Source of the DNA: Neovahlkampfia damariscottae | Lineage: Eukaryota; Heterolobosea; Selenaionea; Neovahlkampfiida; Neovahlkampfiidae | Assembly: GCA_016618085.1 (NCBI GenBank) | Contig: JABLTG010000007.1 | Location: forward strand, 1-64,000 | DNA: 64,000 nt | Reading direction: 5' to 3' | In this document: in pieces, positions 20,931-33,395 of the stretch | Layout of the letters: each line of letters starts with the position of its first letter | Numbering within the stretch: the first letter of the stretch is position 1 | Program-made: the position numbers and the translations under genes | Notes under the pieces: generated by a model | The model's input: only the letters and a program-made list of their open reading frames with translations | Database searches by the model: none | What the model was told of the DNA's origin: nothing

Positions 20931-23900
20931 ATGGTTAAAATTGATGTGAGTGATTTTGATATTGGTGGTGGTTCAGATTCACCAGCTACACCAGGAACAC
21001 CAGGAAATTCTTTATTAACAGGAAAACGTTCAGCCTTTAAAAATATTTCTGGTAAAAAATGGATGACTAAAGAAAAACATGAAAACTTAAAGTATTTTAA
21101 AATAAAACTATATTAAAGTTAAATAATAGAATTGGTACAGGTCAAAAATTATCAAATATTATTCAAAGTAATCATAATTATTTTGCGTATCCATATCAAT
21201 CTGGTGGTTCAGGAGTTATTTCATATAAAAGATGGAATGATTATGGAAAAGAAGAAGATATTCCAGATCAAATGTATTTAAATTTAAACTATTAATTCAT
21301 TTTAAAAGTATTTATGCACATAAAAATATATTAACTGATTTTAATTTTTCACCTTTTAAGGATAATGATTTATTAATATCTTCAAGTGTAGAAGATATTG
21401 TAAAAATATGGAAATTAAAAGATCATCCAGAAGATGCATTGATTAAAGGTGATTTAGAAATACAACATGAAATATCATCAAGTATAAATCGATGTGGATT
21501 TCATCCAAAAGTAAAAGAAATAATTTATACTTCACAAGGTATTATTTTATAAATATTATTGAAAAAAATAAAAGTGAATGGAAACTTTAATTTTATTGAT
21601 TTAAATGAAAATAAAGAAAAAATAAAATTAGAAACTAAAAAAGTAGTAGATTCAATTAGTTTTTCATATTTGGGTAATGAATTATGTACATCACATTCAG
21701 ATAAAACATTTAAATTATTTGATATAAGATCATCAACACCTTTTATAACAAGTTGTCAACCACATACATCATCAAAATCATTTTCAGTTGAATTTACAAA
21801 AAATAAAAAAGAAGATGAATTTATATTTACATGTGGTTTTGATAAAGTAATAATAATAATAATAATATTTATAATATTTATAGCTTGGAGGTGGTAGAGA
21901 ATTTACAATTTGGGATAGAAGAAAATTAGATAAATATGTTAGTAAAACTCAAATTGATTCTGGTTCATCATTTTTTAAAACATTTTTTGATTGGGATAAT
22001 AATTTAATTTATTTATCTGGAAAAGGTGATCGTGAAATTAAATTTTATGAAATTGTTGATAAAGAACCTTATATTGAATATTTAACAGAATATAAATCAA
22101 ATTCACCAAATGCAACATTATCTATATTTCCAAAATCATCATTAAATGTAATGAAACATGAAATATCAAGATTTTTAAAATTAACCAATGAAAATTCATT
22201 AGAATTAATATCATTTAATTTATTAAGAAATGAAACTATTGATAAATATTTTCAAGAAGATATATTTCCAGATACATGGGATGAACAATCTTCCATGTCT
22301 TCTTTTGATTATTTTAATAATAAAGAAATTGAAATTAATAAGATAAGTTTAAAACCTGAAAATGAAATATCTATTTTTGATGTTGATGAAGAAAAAGGTG
22401 GTAAAAAAAGAGAAGATGATATTGATTCACCTACATCACCAAAATTAGCAACTAAACTTAAATCATCAAATAAACTTAAAAAGAATATTCATAATGAAAA
22501 TAATATTGAATTAATAAAAGATAATAAAATATCACCAATTAAGAAATTTACTATTATTGGAATACCATTTTTATCATTTTTATTATATTATTGGAGATTT
22601 AGATATATTATAATACCATTATATTTATATTTAATATATTTCTTTTATTTTAAGAAAGAAAATAAAAGAAATAAACAAGAAAAAGAAAAAGAAAATGTTA
22701 AAAAGAAAGTAGAAAAGAAAAGAGAAATGATTGAAACTACTGAAATACTTTTAAAAACAGAAGAAGAAATAATAAAAGATGAAAGATCAAGTATTAATTT
22801 AATGAAAAAGTTACCAAAAATAACAAAAGATGATTTATTAGCAAAAGATTATGGTGATGAAACATTAAAATCAAAAGAATTTGATTTAGTTTCAATAATT
22901 AAAGGAAAAGATAAAGTATTATATATGATTAAAGGTAGAATTGATTATAGAATGAAAACAGTACCAATATCAAAAGAATCACTTTATAATGATTTAAGTT
23001 TAATTTTACATTTTGGTAATAAAATATATGTTTGGAATGGTGCAAAAGTAAATAAATTTCAACAAGCACATGCATTAGATATTGCAACATCATTAAAATT
23101 TAAAGAACAAAGTGGAAATGGAAATTTAATTTTTATTGATCAAAAAAATAAAAATGCTAAAATTGAAAAAGAATTTCTATTTTTAATTGGAATTTCTAAA
23201 AATAGCGAAGAATTTATAAATAATTTAAAAGAATATCCAGAATCAAATGATGAATTTATAGATAATTATGATAAACAAGTTAGATTTTATCAAATAAAAG
23301 ATGATGAAATTAATGATTTATATTTTAAAGGAATACCACATAAATCAATTTTAGAATCAGAATATTGTTATATTTATTCAAATTTATCAGAAGTATTTGT
23401 TTGGCAAGGTAAAAAATCAACAATGCAAATGAAAAGAATATCAAAAGCAATTGGAAAAAAGATATCAAATGAATTAACAAATAATAATACTAAATTTGTA
23501 ATTTATGCAAAAGAGATTGAATCAGGTGAATCAACTTTATTTAAAGAAAAATTTATTGGTTTTCCTTCTTCTTTACCAATTAATATTTCAACTCAACAAA
23601 CAAAAGGAAATATTGCTGAAAAAAAACAACAAAAAAAATTAGATTTAAAATTCTATTTTGATAAAAAAAATAAACCAATTAAATCAAAATTAGAAGATGA
23701 ATTACCAAATTTAGAAAATGGTATTTTAAATATTGAAATTATTGATATGGAAAAACATGATAAATCAGAATATCCAAAAGAATTATATGGTCAATTTTTT
23801 AATAAGGATGCTTATATTATTCATTTCTCTTTTCAAAAAGTTGAAGGTGGTAAATATATTAATAAAGTATTCTTTTGGCAAGGTAAAAAGTCAAAAAGAA

Positions 23901-24925
23901 ATACAAAAGGAACATCAGCATATAAAACTGTTGAATTTACAGATAAATTAGAAGAATCAGAACAAATTAGAGTTATTCAAGGAAAAGAACCTTTAAACTT
24001 TTTAAAATTATTTAAAAACAAATATATTATTCATCAAAACTCTTATTTTAAAAATGAATTAAAATTAAATAAAATATATCAAATTAAAGAAAAGAGAAAT
24101 AATATATCCTATGGTATTGAATTAGATGAATTTAATTTAAATTATATTTCATCAAATTATTCATATATTATTTTGAAGAATGAATTATCTTTTATATTTA
24201 ATGGAAAATATTCAAATGAAATAAATATTAAAAATACTGAAATATTATTAAAAGAATATTTAAAAAAAGATGAATATAAAAATATAAATGAAATTGAATT
24301 ATTTGAATTATTTAATCAAGAATTAAACTCAAATTCATCATTAGAAGACTATAAATTAAATTCAAGATTATTTCAATTTTCTGATCAAACTGGTATGGTC
24401 GAAATTGAAGAAATGTTTTATTTTGATCAAATTGATTTAGATTCATCTAAAATATATTTATTAGATTCTTATCCAAATTTATTTTTATGGATTGGTAAGA
24501 ATTCTAATTTTAAAAATTTAAAAAAAATATCAATTGAATCAACATTAGAATATTCAAAATATTTTAATGAAAAACCAAAAGAAATTAAAATTGTAAATGA
24601 AAATGAAGAACCAAAAGAATTCATTTTATCTTTTCATTCTTGGTCATTTCATTTAAAAAATTTAAAGAAATGGAATATTGATTTAAATAATTTAGAAAAT
24701 GTTATTGATTTTGCTGAAAAATTAAAATTTAAATATTATTCTTTACAATTCTTAAAAGATTCTTTATCATCAAATAAATTACCAGAAGGTATAAAGAGAG
24801 ATGAAATTTTAGATCATTTAGATCCAAAGGAATATAAATTTGCATTTGAAATGGAAAAAGATGAATTTGAAAAGTTACCAAAATGGAAATCACTTCAAAT
24901 GAAAAAGAAATTAGGTTTATTTTAA
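20931..24925 (+). CDS. Coronin-like/gelsolin/villin-headpiece protein with a membrane hairpin
   Basis: Five exons (20931-21091, 21130-21273, 21309-21538, 21575-21846, 21884-24925), 1,282 residues. The N-terminal ~400 residues are a coronin-type WD40 propeller (NYFAYPYQSGGSGVISY, VKIWKLKDHPEDAL, DKTFKLFDIRSS). Residues ~492-525 are very hydrophobic, with two membrane-length segments separated by a YWRFRY turn. Residues ~600-1200 contain gelsolin-like modules (LILHFGNKIYVWNG, VFVWQGKKSTMQMK, KVFFWQGKKSKRN, PNLFLWIGKNS). The C-terminal ~47 residues are a villin headpiece ending KLPKWKSLQMKKKLGLF. Overall it resembles villidin-type proteins, which bind F-actin and associate with membranes. Severing or capping activity is not deducible. 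Confidence 0.85.
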
Positions 24926-24974
24926 AATAAAAATTTTTATTTTTTTGACGTCAATCTCTTATTGACTAAATTAT

Positions 24975-24979
24975 CCAAT
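24975..24979 (+). promoter_or_regulatory. CCAAT box, RPAC1 gene
   Basis: CCAATCAAATT 34 bp before the RPAC1 ATG. Confidence 0.55.
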
Positions 24980-25012
24980 CAAATTCGAAGAATAATTCAA
25001 AACATTTTGGAA

Positions 25013-26233
25013 ATGGAAAGTGAATCAAAAAAATATAAAAAGAAATCAAAAATTAATAGACACGCACCAACACAAACTGAAACTGTTGATTATCATGCTT
25101 CATTTAAAGATTTTGATAATAGTTTCAGATTAGACAAGTTTAAAGAAAACTTTGAAATAAAAATTCAAAAGTTAGATAAAGAAGAAATGATTTTTGATAT
25201 GATTGGTATTGATGCTCCAATTGCGAATGCTTTTAGAAGAATTATTATTGCTGAAATTGCTACTATAGCAATTGAAAAAGTTGTTATTGTTAATAATACA
25301 AGTAAGAAGCAATGAAAATGTAGTGAATATTAAATAATATATATAGGTATTATTCAAGATGAAGTTTTAGCACATAGATTAGGTTTAATTCCAATTAAAG
25401 TTGATCCAAGGTTATTTAATTTTAAAAGAAAGGATGGTATTTTATTATTACCTTTTTTAATTAAATTATTAAAATAGAGAATAAACAAACTCCTATGATG
25501 ATGGATGATAATAAAATTGAAGAAGAAGAATTTTATGAAAATGAAGTTATTGTATTCAAGTTAAATGTAACTTGTAAAAAGAATGAAAAAGATGGAAGTA
25601 TTATAAATTCAGTAGGTAAGGAATTAAATATTCATTCATATATAATAAATAGTAAAATCAAATGAATTAAAATGGTTACCATTTGGAAATCAAAAAGAAT
25701 TATTTAAAGAAATTAAACCAGTTCATGATGATATTATTATTGCAAAGTTAACACCTGGACAAACTATTGATGTTGAATTATATTGTGAAAAAGGAATTGG
25801 AAAAGATCATGCAAAGTTTAGTCCAGTGTCTACTTCTTTTTATCGTATTTTACCTGAAATTGAAATTAAACAAAAAATAAAAAAACAAGAAGCAAAAAAA
25901 ATGAAAGAATTATGTCCAATGAATGTTTTTGATATTGAAGATGATATTTTAATTGTTAAAAATCCAAGGAGTTGTACCATGTGTCGTGAATGTATTAGAA
26001 AAGATAATACAGATGAAAAGATAAAATTAACAAGAGTTAAAGATCATTTTATTTGTAAGTATTTAAATCATTATCAATTTTTTAAAATTTTAAAAGTTTC
26101 TATTGAATCTGTTGGTATTTTATCACCTGAAGAAATTTTTAGAGAATCTTTAAGAGTATTTTATTCAAAAGTACAATTAATTAAAAATGAAATGAAAAAA
26201 AAAGAAAAAAAAGAAAAGAAAGTATTTAAATAA
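25013..26233 (+). CDS. POLR1C: RNA polymerase I/III subunit RPAC1 (AC40)
   Basis: Five exons (25013-25301, 25347-25436, 25478-25615, 25653-26054, 26097-26233), 351 residues. The alpha-like signature [12 protein letters not shown] and [12 protein letters not shown] is clear. VIVNNTSIIQDE spans the first splice junction, exactly as in POLR1C. A central insert has [10 protein letters not shown], and the second dimerisation segment reads HFIFSIESVG. RPAC1 pairs with RPAC2 to seed assembly of polymerases I and III. The last intron (26055-26096, 42 nt) has no stop in frame; removing it restores the family sequence. The stop is 2 bp from the convergent U1A/U2B'' stop. Confidence 0.94.
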
Positions 26234-26235
26234 AT

Positions 26236-27015
26236 TCATTTTTTAGCATAACTAATTTTTAAAACATTATCATATATTTTAAATCCTTGAAGACTATTTA
26301 AAGCTGTTGTTGCTTGATGTTCTGCTTCATATTCTGCAAATCCAATACCTTTATTTCCAGGTACTAATCTAATTTCTTTAAATCCATTAAAACTTTTAAA
26401 AAAAAAAAGAGGTTAATATAAAAGAAGGGTTAATACTTTTTAAAAACAATATCCAATATTTTTGAGTCTTCATAAATTTGACTTGGTAAATTTTCAATGA
26501 ATAAAATATGATTTGGAATAATAGGTACAGGTCCAACTTTTTTTTTTTTTTTTTTTTTTTCTTTTAACATTTCATCATTTTCTTCTTTTCCGTCTTCTCT
26601 TGTTCTTTTTTTTTCTTTTTGTTGTTCTAATTCTCTTTTCTTTTTTTGATCAATATAAGTACCATCTAATTTTGCTATTTCATCTGATTTACTTTTAGCA
26701 AAATTTATTCTCTTTTTTTTTTTGGTTTTTTAGTTTTCTTTTAAATCAACTTACCATTTTCTTTGATAATAATTCAAATCCATCCATTTGTTTAAATGCT
26801 AGTGCTGCTGCTGTAACATCTTTAAAAACAACAAATGCTTGTCCTCTCATTTTTTTGTTACTTTTTGCGACAATATCTAAAATTTGTCCAAACTTTGAAA
26901 ACAAAGAATAAAGTTGTTTTTTTAAATCTGTTATTTTAATCTTTTCATTTAAGTTTTGAATATAAATTGTTTGATTTGGTTGAATAACTTCTTTGGAGTC
27001 TTCAATTTTCTCCAT
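26236..27015 (-). CDS. U1A/U2B''-type snRNP protein
   Basis: Three exons (26755-27015, 26437-26711, 26236-26392), 230 residues. RRM1 starts [19 protein letters not shown] with RNP1 [11 protein letters not shown] charged linker containing a lysine run follows. RRM2 has [10 protein letters not shown] and [19 protein letters not shown], ending LKISYAKK. The N-x-L-N-E-K-I and G-F-K-E-x-R-L-V-P-G motifs are specific to SNRPA (U1A), SNRPB2 (U2B'') and the single SNF protein. These bind U1 stem-loop 2 and/or U2 stem-loop 4. I cannot tell which role it has; a single SNF-like protein is plausible. Confidence 0.92.
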
Positions 27016-27028
27016 TCTGCCCTTTTAA

Positions 27029-27065
27029 CCAATAAATTTGTTGAAGAATAATCAAAGATGATTGG
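27029..27065. promoter_or_regulatory. CCAAT boxes upstream of U1A/U2B'' gene
   Basis: CCAAT at 27029-27033 and ATTGG at 27061-27065, 14 and 46 bp upstream of the U1A/U2B'' start on the minus strand. Confidence 0.5.
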
Positions 27066-27100
27066 TGGTTTATAAAAAGATTTATTTTTTTTATTCTTGA

Positions 27101-27427
27101 TCATTCCATTTCTTGTTCAATCTCCAGATTTTCAAAATCTTCGACATTGTAAATTACTTTTAAAACTTGATTGTTAGTGTAAGTTGTAAGAAGTTACTTA
27201 GACTACATGAAGGACATGTGGCCTCCACACAATTTTCTTCAAGAATAGATTCCTATATATTTGAAGTTATTGAATTAATTTCATACCAAAGATATTTGAA
27301 ATCTGGATCAAAACAAGATGAATAAATAAACAACTTACAGGTCTCCACATGGACATGGATAGTAATATATTCCTTCATCTTCATCATATTCAAAATCTTC
27401 TATTTCAATTTCATCATAGTATGACAT
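27101..27427 (-). CDS. DPH3: Diphthamide biosynthesis protein 3 (CSL zinc finger)
   Basis: Four exons (27339-27427, 27287-27302, 27198-27252, 27101-27165) encode only 74 residues. The protein starts [17 protein letters not shown] and carries the four zinc ligands of the CSL finger in [13 protein letters not shown] and [15 protein letters not shown], matching DPH3/Kti11. DPH3 donates electrons to the radical-SAM enzyme Dph1-Dph2 in diphthamide synthesis on EF2 and also serves Elongator tRNA modification. The second exon is only 16 nt. All four exon joins are required to give the family sequence, so the tiny exons are well supported. Confidence 0.93.
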
Positions 27428-27462
27428 TCTTCAAAATGGTTCGAGAACAGTGCAATAATTAA

Positions 27463-27467
27463 CCAAT
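27463..27467. promoter_or_regulatory. CCAAT box between DPH3 and Rpn9 genes
   Basis: CCAAT in the 90-bp divergent region, 36 bp from the DPH3 start and 51 bp from the Rpn9 ATG. Confidence 0.5.
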
Positions 27468-27517
27468 CGGAAGTAATCTATTTTTGTCCAAACAAAAAAA
27501 CAAAACGCAAAGAAATT

Positions 27518-28744
27518 ATGTCTTCTTTTTTAAAATCACTCAAAACTGAAAGCCCAAAGAATTCAAGCTTAATTGAAGAAATTGAACAATTATATGAACA
27601 AAAGTTATGGCACAACATTACAGACAAAGTCGAATTACTTGTTCCACAACTTGAAGACAAACTATGTGTTGAATTTTATGAAAAATTTATATCAGAATTT
27701 GAATCTAAATTGAACTTATTAAGACTTTCAAAAATAGTTATTAAAATTTCTGAAAAAATGAAAGGTTTGGTTTAAAATAAAAAAATTAAAAAAAAAAAAA
27801 AAGATGAAAAAGAAGCAAAATCATTACTTGAAAAATTAGCAAAGAAGTGTGAAGAAAAAGGAAATAAAGAAGCTAAAATGATTCTCAATATTGAAGTTGG
27901 TGTACTCTTTCTTAAAACAAAAGATATTCTTTCTTGTAAAAAGATTTTAAGAGAAACCAAAGATGAAATTGAAAAATTTGGATATAATATTGATAATCAA
28001 GTACACTCTTCATATTATAAAGTTGAAAGTGAATATTTTAAAGTAACTGAAGCACCAAATGAATATTATAAAAGTGCTTTATTATTCTTAGCATATACAC
28101 CTTTAGAAGAATTTACAGTATTACAACAACAAACTATTGCATTTGATTTAGGTCTTTCTGCTCTTTTAGGTGATAGAATTTATAACTTTGGTGAATTATT
28201 AGGTCATCCAATTGTTGATTCACTTAAACAATCACAAGCTGAATGGTTATTAAAATTATTATTCTCTTTTAATAAAGGTAAAGAAAAAGAAAAAGATTAA
28301 TTTTAAAAAAAAGGAAATATAAAAGATTTTAAAGAAATATCTTCATCAACCAATTTATCAAGTCCAATTAAACAAAAATTAACATTCTTAAATGAAAAGA
28401 TTCAATTAATGAGTTTAATGGAATTAGTATTTACAAGACTTGCAGGAGATAGAACAATTCAATTTAAAGAAATTTCAAATGTAACCAAAACTAATGTTGA
28501 TCAAGTTGAAATATTACTTTTAAAAGCATTATCTTTAAATCTTATTAAAGGTACAATTGATCAAGTTGAAGAAAATATTTATGTTTCATGGGTACAACCT
28601 AGAGTATTAGATTTAGAACAAGTTGATAGTTTAAAATTAAAAATTGGAAATTGGGTTAATAAAGTTGAAAATACATTAAATTTTCTTGAAAAAGAAGGTA
28701 AATTAACATCAATGCAACAACAAGAAGAAAAAGTAACACAATAA
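27518..28744 (+). CDS. PSMD13: 26S proteasome lid subunit Rpn9 (PSMD13)
   Basis: Three exons (27518-27764, 27804-28277, 28314-28744), 383 residues (human PSMD13 has 376). An alpha-helical repeat region (VGVLFLKTKDILSCKKIL; YYKSALLFLAYTPLEEF; GELLGHPIVDSL) leads into a PCI domain (RTIQFKEISNVTKTNVDQVE; GTIDQVEENIYVSWVQPRVL). The C-terminal helix follows. Rpn9 is a structural lid subunit next to Rpn5/Rpn10. The first intron begins GTTTGG, less canonical than the GTAA donors of most introns here, but its removal joins the frame. Confidence 0.93.
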
Positions 28745-28776
28745 AAAACCATAATAATAAAAACACATAAAAACAT

Positions 28777-31025
28777 TTATAATTGATTAATCTTTTCTTT
28801 TTTAATTTTGATTAATTGTTTTTTAATTTCTAATAATTTTAATTCTAATTGTTTTAATTTTTGAATTGAATCAATATGATTTTGATCAATAATTATTGGA
28901 TTAATTTCTTGCATATCAACATCTAATTCATTCTTTTTTTGACTTAATTCTAATTCTCTAATATCAATTGTACCTGAATTATCTAAATCAAATCTATAAT
29001 AAATTCTTTGTAATAAATCATCATTTTGAATATCTTTATATGCTTCTTGTAAATCTTCAAATTGTAATTCTTGTACTTTTAATGCATTTCTCATTAATTT
29101 TAATCTTTTTATTAATTCTTCATCACCTTGTTTTAATATCATTTTATATTGATTTTGTTCACGTGAAGGTGGATAAAATGTTGCATTTAAAAAGTTTTTA
29201 ATAGATTGAAAATAATTTGAAATAGTACCCCAAATATTAATTTCATCAGGTAATGCTTTTTTATGTGCTTCTGAAATACCTGATGCAACAACACCAACAA
29301 ACATATTTAAGAGAATAAAAAAACCAATAACAACATATAAAACAAAATAAAATGGAAAATAATATCTATGTTCTTGATAAGTATCTTCATACATATATTC
29401 ACCTAATAAATATCTTAATAATACAGACATTGAAGATACAATATCTTTATAATCATCAATATCATATCCAAATGAACCCCATCCTGCAATTGCAAATCCC
29501 AATAAAAATATAAATAATGTAATAAGAACTGTAATTAATCCAAATAATGATATTTGAATAGTTGTTAATAATAAATTTAATGTTTCATATGCTTTAAAAT
29601 ATTTTATAATTTTAAAATATGTAAATAAAACTGCAAATGAAACTAATATTTCATCAATTCTAATATAATATAATATTCTTTCTAATTTATCTGGATAATT
29701 CATTTGATTATAATTTGAAATATTAAATGAAATATATGCCCAATGTGTTATTACAATAAATCGAAATAAAAATGATAATAAAATGAATACTAAATTAGTA
29801 ATATCAACTATTGGTTGTGGATTAATAAATGGTGGTTCATCAAATTGTATAAAATGTTTTACAATACCATATGTCTTTCTTGAATACCATATTTCTTCAA
29901 AAAATATATAACAATATATTAATGTAAATGGTATTAATAATAATGAAATAAAAAAATATATATAATTACTCCAATCTCTAAATGGATTCATTCTTAATGA
30001 TTTAATTTCTAATGTTGGTATTGCTCCACCTCCTCTAGTCCATTCAATAACAAATTTATTTGATGAAAAATAATTTAAATTAGAATTATATGACCACCAT
30101 TCAATTAAAAATGCACGTGTTTGTTTATCAACAAAATTATTTTCTTTTAAAAATGTTACTTTTTTAATTGCTTCTTCTCCTGAATCAGAAAATGGTATAA
30201 ATACTGCATATCCTTCACATGGTATATCTCCACCAGATTGATATCCTTGACTTGTTGCTCCACCTCTACCTTTATATGGTCCTCCTTGTCCAATAGATTC
30301 ACATCCACCATATGTCCAAGTATTATTTGGTCCAAAAGGTTCTTTAGTTCTTGTATCACTTGTATATGCTGCATAACAAGAAGTATCAAAATTTGGTAGA
30401 TTTGGTGATAATCTTGCTACTCTTGGACAAGATGTATTAGATACTCTAATTTGTCTAATTCTTAAAGCTCCAATTTGTTTATTTGAATCTTGTAAATATG
30501 TTTGTTTCTTTTTTGGTAGAATATTACCATTATAATCTTCTTCAACCCATAACTGACCAAGTACTAAACTATTTTTAATTTCTTTTTTTTTTTACCATTA
30601 TCAATAGTATAAGACCATAATTCTTCTTGTGAATTAATATCATTATAATCTTTAAAAATTAAGTTATCAGAATCAACACCAGTAGGTAATTCCTGTCCTA
30701 AATTTGCATTCTATTTTATTTTTAATTTTCATTTTTTTTATTTTACCTTCATGGCTTCATGCATCCAATAACCAGTGGTAATTTCAAATCCAAAAAACAT
30801 ATACATTGTAATAAAAATAAGAAATGGTATATAAACAACAATGAGTTCTCTTGTTAAAACACTTCTTGATTTTTCTCTTTGAGAAAGAAAAACCATTAAA
30901 TCTAAATCCAAAGGTTTCATTTGATCTTTTGGTTTTTCCTCTGAAAGAGGATCATACATTTTATACTTTGATGACTCATTTATTTCTGGTTCTTCAAATT
31001 CATACTTTTTCCCTGATGAATTCAT
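28777..31025 (-). CDS. Polycystin-2-like TRP channel (frame interrupted at an A11 run)
   Basis: Exon 1 is 30747-31025; the rest is 28777-30710. Residues ~75-95 are S1. A large extracellular polycystin (TOP) domain follows, with GGPYKGRGGATSQGYQSGG and TFLKENNFVDKQTRAFLIEW. Then S2-S6 with the pore region (GFAIAGWGSFGYDIDDYKD; LLNMFVGVVASGISEAHKK). An EF-hand with a complete loop (DLDNSGTIDIRE) and a C-terminal coiled coil come last, as in PKD2 cation channels. The frame breaks at 30583-30593, a run of 11 A on the coding strand. One more A, or skipping 14 nt there, restores it, so about 732-737 residues are expected. I start at the first in-frame ATG, 40 bp downstream of a CCAAT box. Confidence 0.85.
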
Positions 31026-31064
31026 AGATACAGAAAAACGTTGAAAAAAATTGTCAATGTTTTC

Positions 31065-31069
31065 ATTGG
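31065..31069. promoter_or_regulatory. CCAAT box, polycystin-like gene
   Basis: ATTGG on the plus strand, 40 bp upstream of the polycystin-like start codon. Confidence 0.5.
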
Positions 31070-31160
31070 TCAATAAGTTGACTCTTTAATAAAATCACAT
31101 GGTCTTTATTTTTTGAAATAATGATAGAATTTACCAACTTTTTTTTTAATATTACATTTG

Positions 31161-31185
31161 ATTGGATTTTTTTACAACAACCAAT
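31161..31185. promoter_or_regulatory. Inverted and direct CCAAT boxes, first kinase gene
   Basis: ATTGG at 31161-31165 and CCAAT at 31181-31185, the nearer one 46 bp before the kinase ATG. Confidence 0.5.
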
Positions 31186-31230
31186 AAAATCCAGTTTGTA
31201 CAGGGTGAAGGGTACAGTCAATTTTTTAGG

Positions 31231-33390
31231 ATGACTAGTGAGCTTTCAAAATCCTTGATAAAGAAATATCTTGAGAATTATGACATATCAGATGAAGAAT
31301 TAAAATCTCTTTACCAAAAACATAATAAATCTTCAAACGAAGAGATGGCAATAAAGAATGTTAAACAGTTGTGCCAAGGTAGAATCTATAACTTAAAATT
31401 AACTATTTATATTAGAGATTGTCACATTATTTTTGGAATTAAATACAAAAACCTTCAATATTGAGTAAGGAAAAAAGAAAAAAAAAAGTTAAAAATAAAG
31501 ATATGCACATCATAATAAACATGCATGGGATGAAAAGTATATTGAATCATTATTTTCAAATAAAACCAAAGTATCATTTCATTTATTCAAAAAGTGGTTT
31601 TTAAAATTTTTGGATTATCCTTGTATTACAGGTTATACAAGAACATTTGGTAAGATAAAAAAAGAAATTAAAAAAAAAAAAGATAAAATTAAAGTTGGTA
31701 TTGATCAACAAGGAAGAAGAACATTTAATGAATTTACAATATTAAGTACAATAGGAAATGGTAGTTTTGGTAAAGTTAGAAAATGTTTTCATAATTATAC
31801 CAAACATACATATGCTGTTAAAATGATGAGTAAAACAACATTAAAGAAAGTAAAAAGAAAAGATGGTACAACTGGATATGATGATGTTTTAAATGAGATT
31901 AATGTGTTAAAGAGTTTGAATCATGGAAATATTATAAAATTATATATGGTTATAAATGATCCAAATCATGATATGTTATATTTAATATTAGAAAATGCAA
32001 ATAAAGGAATAATATTAGATGTAACTAAAAATAAGTGTCTTGATGAATATATTTCAAAAAAATATTTTCAACAAATATTAAATGGATTTGAATATTTACA
32101 TTCAAATAAAATTATTCATAGAGATATTAAACCTGAAAATATATTAAGTAATATTGAACAAAGATATTAACCAATAATATTTTAGTTGATTCAAAAGATG
32201 ATATTAAGATTATTGATTTTGGTACATGTAAAAAATATAAAAAGAATGGAATGATTAAAGATTTTGTTGGTACACCTGCATTTGCATCACCTGAAGGATG
32301 TACAACAGGTAAAGAATATAAAGGTACTATTGGTGATATATGGGCAATTGGTGTAACATTATATTGTTTAATATTTGGTAAATTACCATTTTCTGGTAGT
32401 AATTTTATTGAATTATTTGATAATATTAAAAATAATGAAATTAATTTAACTTATAGAAATGATTTATCAAAAGAATTATTAGATTTAATACCAAAAATAT
32501 TAGAAAAAGATCCAAAAAAAAGAATAACTATTGAAGGTATAAAGAAACATCCATGGTTAAAATCTGATAAAAAATCATCATCCATTGCTCCTGCACCAAT
32601 ATCAAAAAAATCATCACAACGTTTAAGTCTAAAGACAAGTCTCAATCCATTTAGTTCAAGTTCAAAAAATATATTTTCAAAAGCAATGACAAGTAGTTTT
32701 ATAATTACAAATAATGAAAATAAAGATAAAAGAAATTCAAAACGAAATTCAAAAAGAGACTCAAAAAGAAAAAGTTGGAGTTTTATGCCACAAATGAATT
32801 TTGGTTCATCATCAAACTTTTTTAAAGATGATCAAAATGTATCTAATCATCAAAATGGTAATAATAATAATAATAATGGTATGAATGGATCAAATCAAAA
32901 AAAAAAGAAAGAAAAGAATCCATCAAAAAGATGGAGTATATTTTCATTCAGATTTTCAAATAATTCACAACAAAATATTGAACAAGAAGAACAAGGTGGT
33001 GGTGGTGGTGGTGGTGGTGGTGCAACAGAAGAAGAAAAACAATTTAAATCATTCTTAGAAGAATTATTAAATAAAATGGATGATGGTTCAACTTCAACAA
33101 GAGAAACTGAAAAAAATGAAGTTGGTTTAAATGATAAAAATGGTTTATTATTTATTGAAGAAGAAACAAAAAAAAGATGGAGTTTACATGCTGAACCAAG
33201 AAAGAACTCATTTTCCGATGATTTAATATTACCAAATAATAATAGTCGTAATACTTCTTTGACAACATCAACTATATTAATTGATGATTCATTAAAGAAT
33301 ATTCAAATACCTCCTTCACCTGAACCACAAAATGTAACAAAAAAATCTGGAATTTTATCAAAATTAAAACATATTAAAAAAGAAGAATAA
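31231..33390 (+). CDS. CaMKK-like Ser/Thr kinase, degenerate EF-hand N-terminus
   Basis: Four exons (31231-31378, 31416-31464, 31501-32147, 32186-33390), 682 residues. The ~130-residue N-terminal part aligns in layout with the EF-hand region of the neighbouring kinase but has lost the calcium loop residues (QKHNKSSNEEM). The kinase domain has IGNGSFGKV, YAVKMM, HRDIKPENIL, DFGTCKK and GTPAFASPEG, the activation segment typical of CaMKK/Elm1-type AMPK kinases. The C-terminal ~250 residues are Ser/Asn-rich with a run of nine Gly and repeated KRSW/KKRWS-type basic-serine motifs. A sequence-related kinase lies tail to tail next door. Substrate is unknown. Confidence 0.85.
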
Positions 33391-33395
33391 AATGA

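Noticed and set aside
30583-30593. Programmed ribosomal frameshift in the polycystin-like gene
   Set aside because: A plain homopolymer of 11 A is a common assembly error, and there is no downstream stimulatory structure visible. Kept only as a point to verify.
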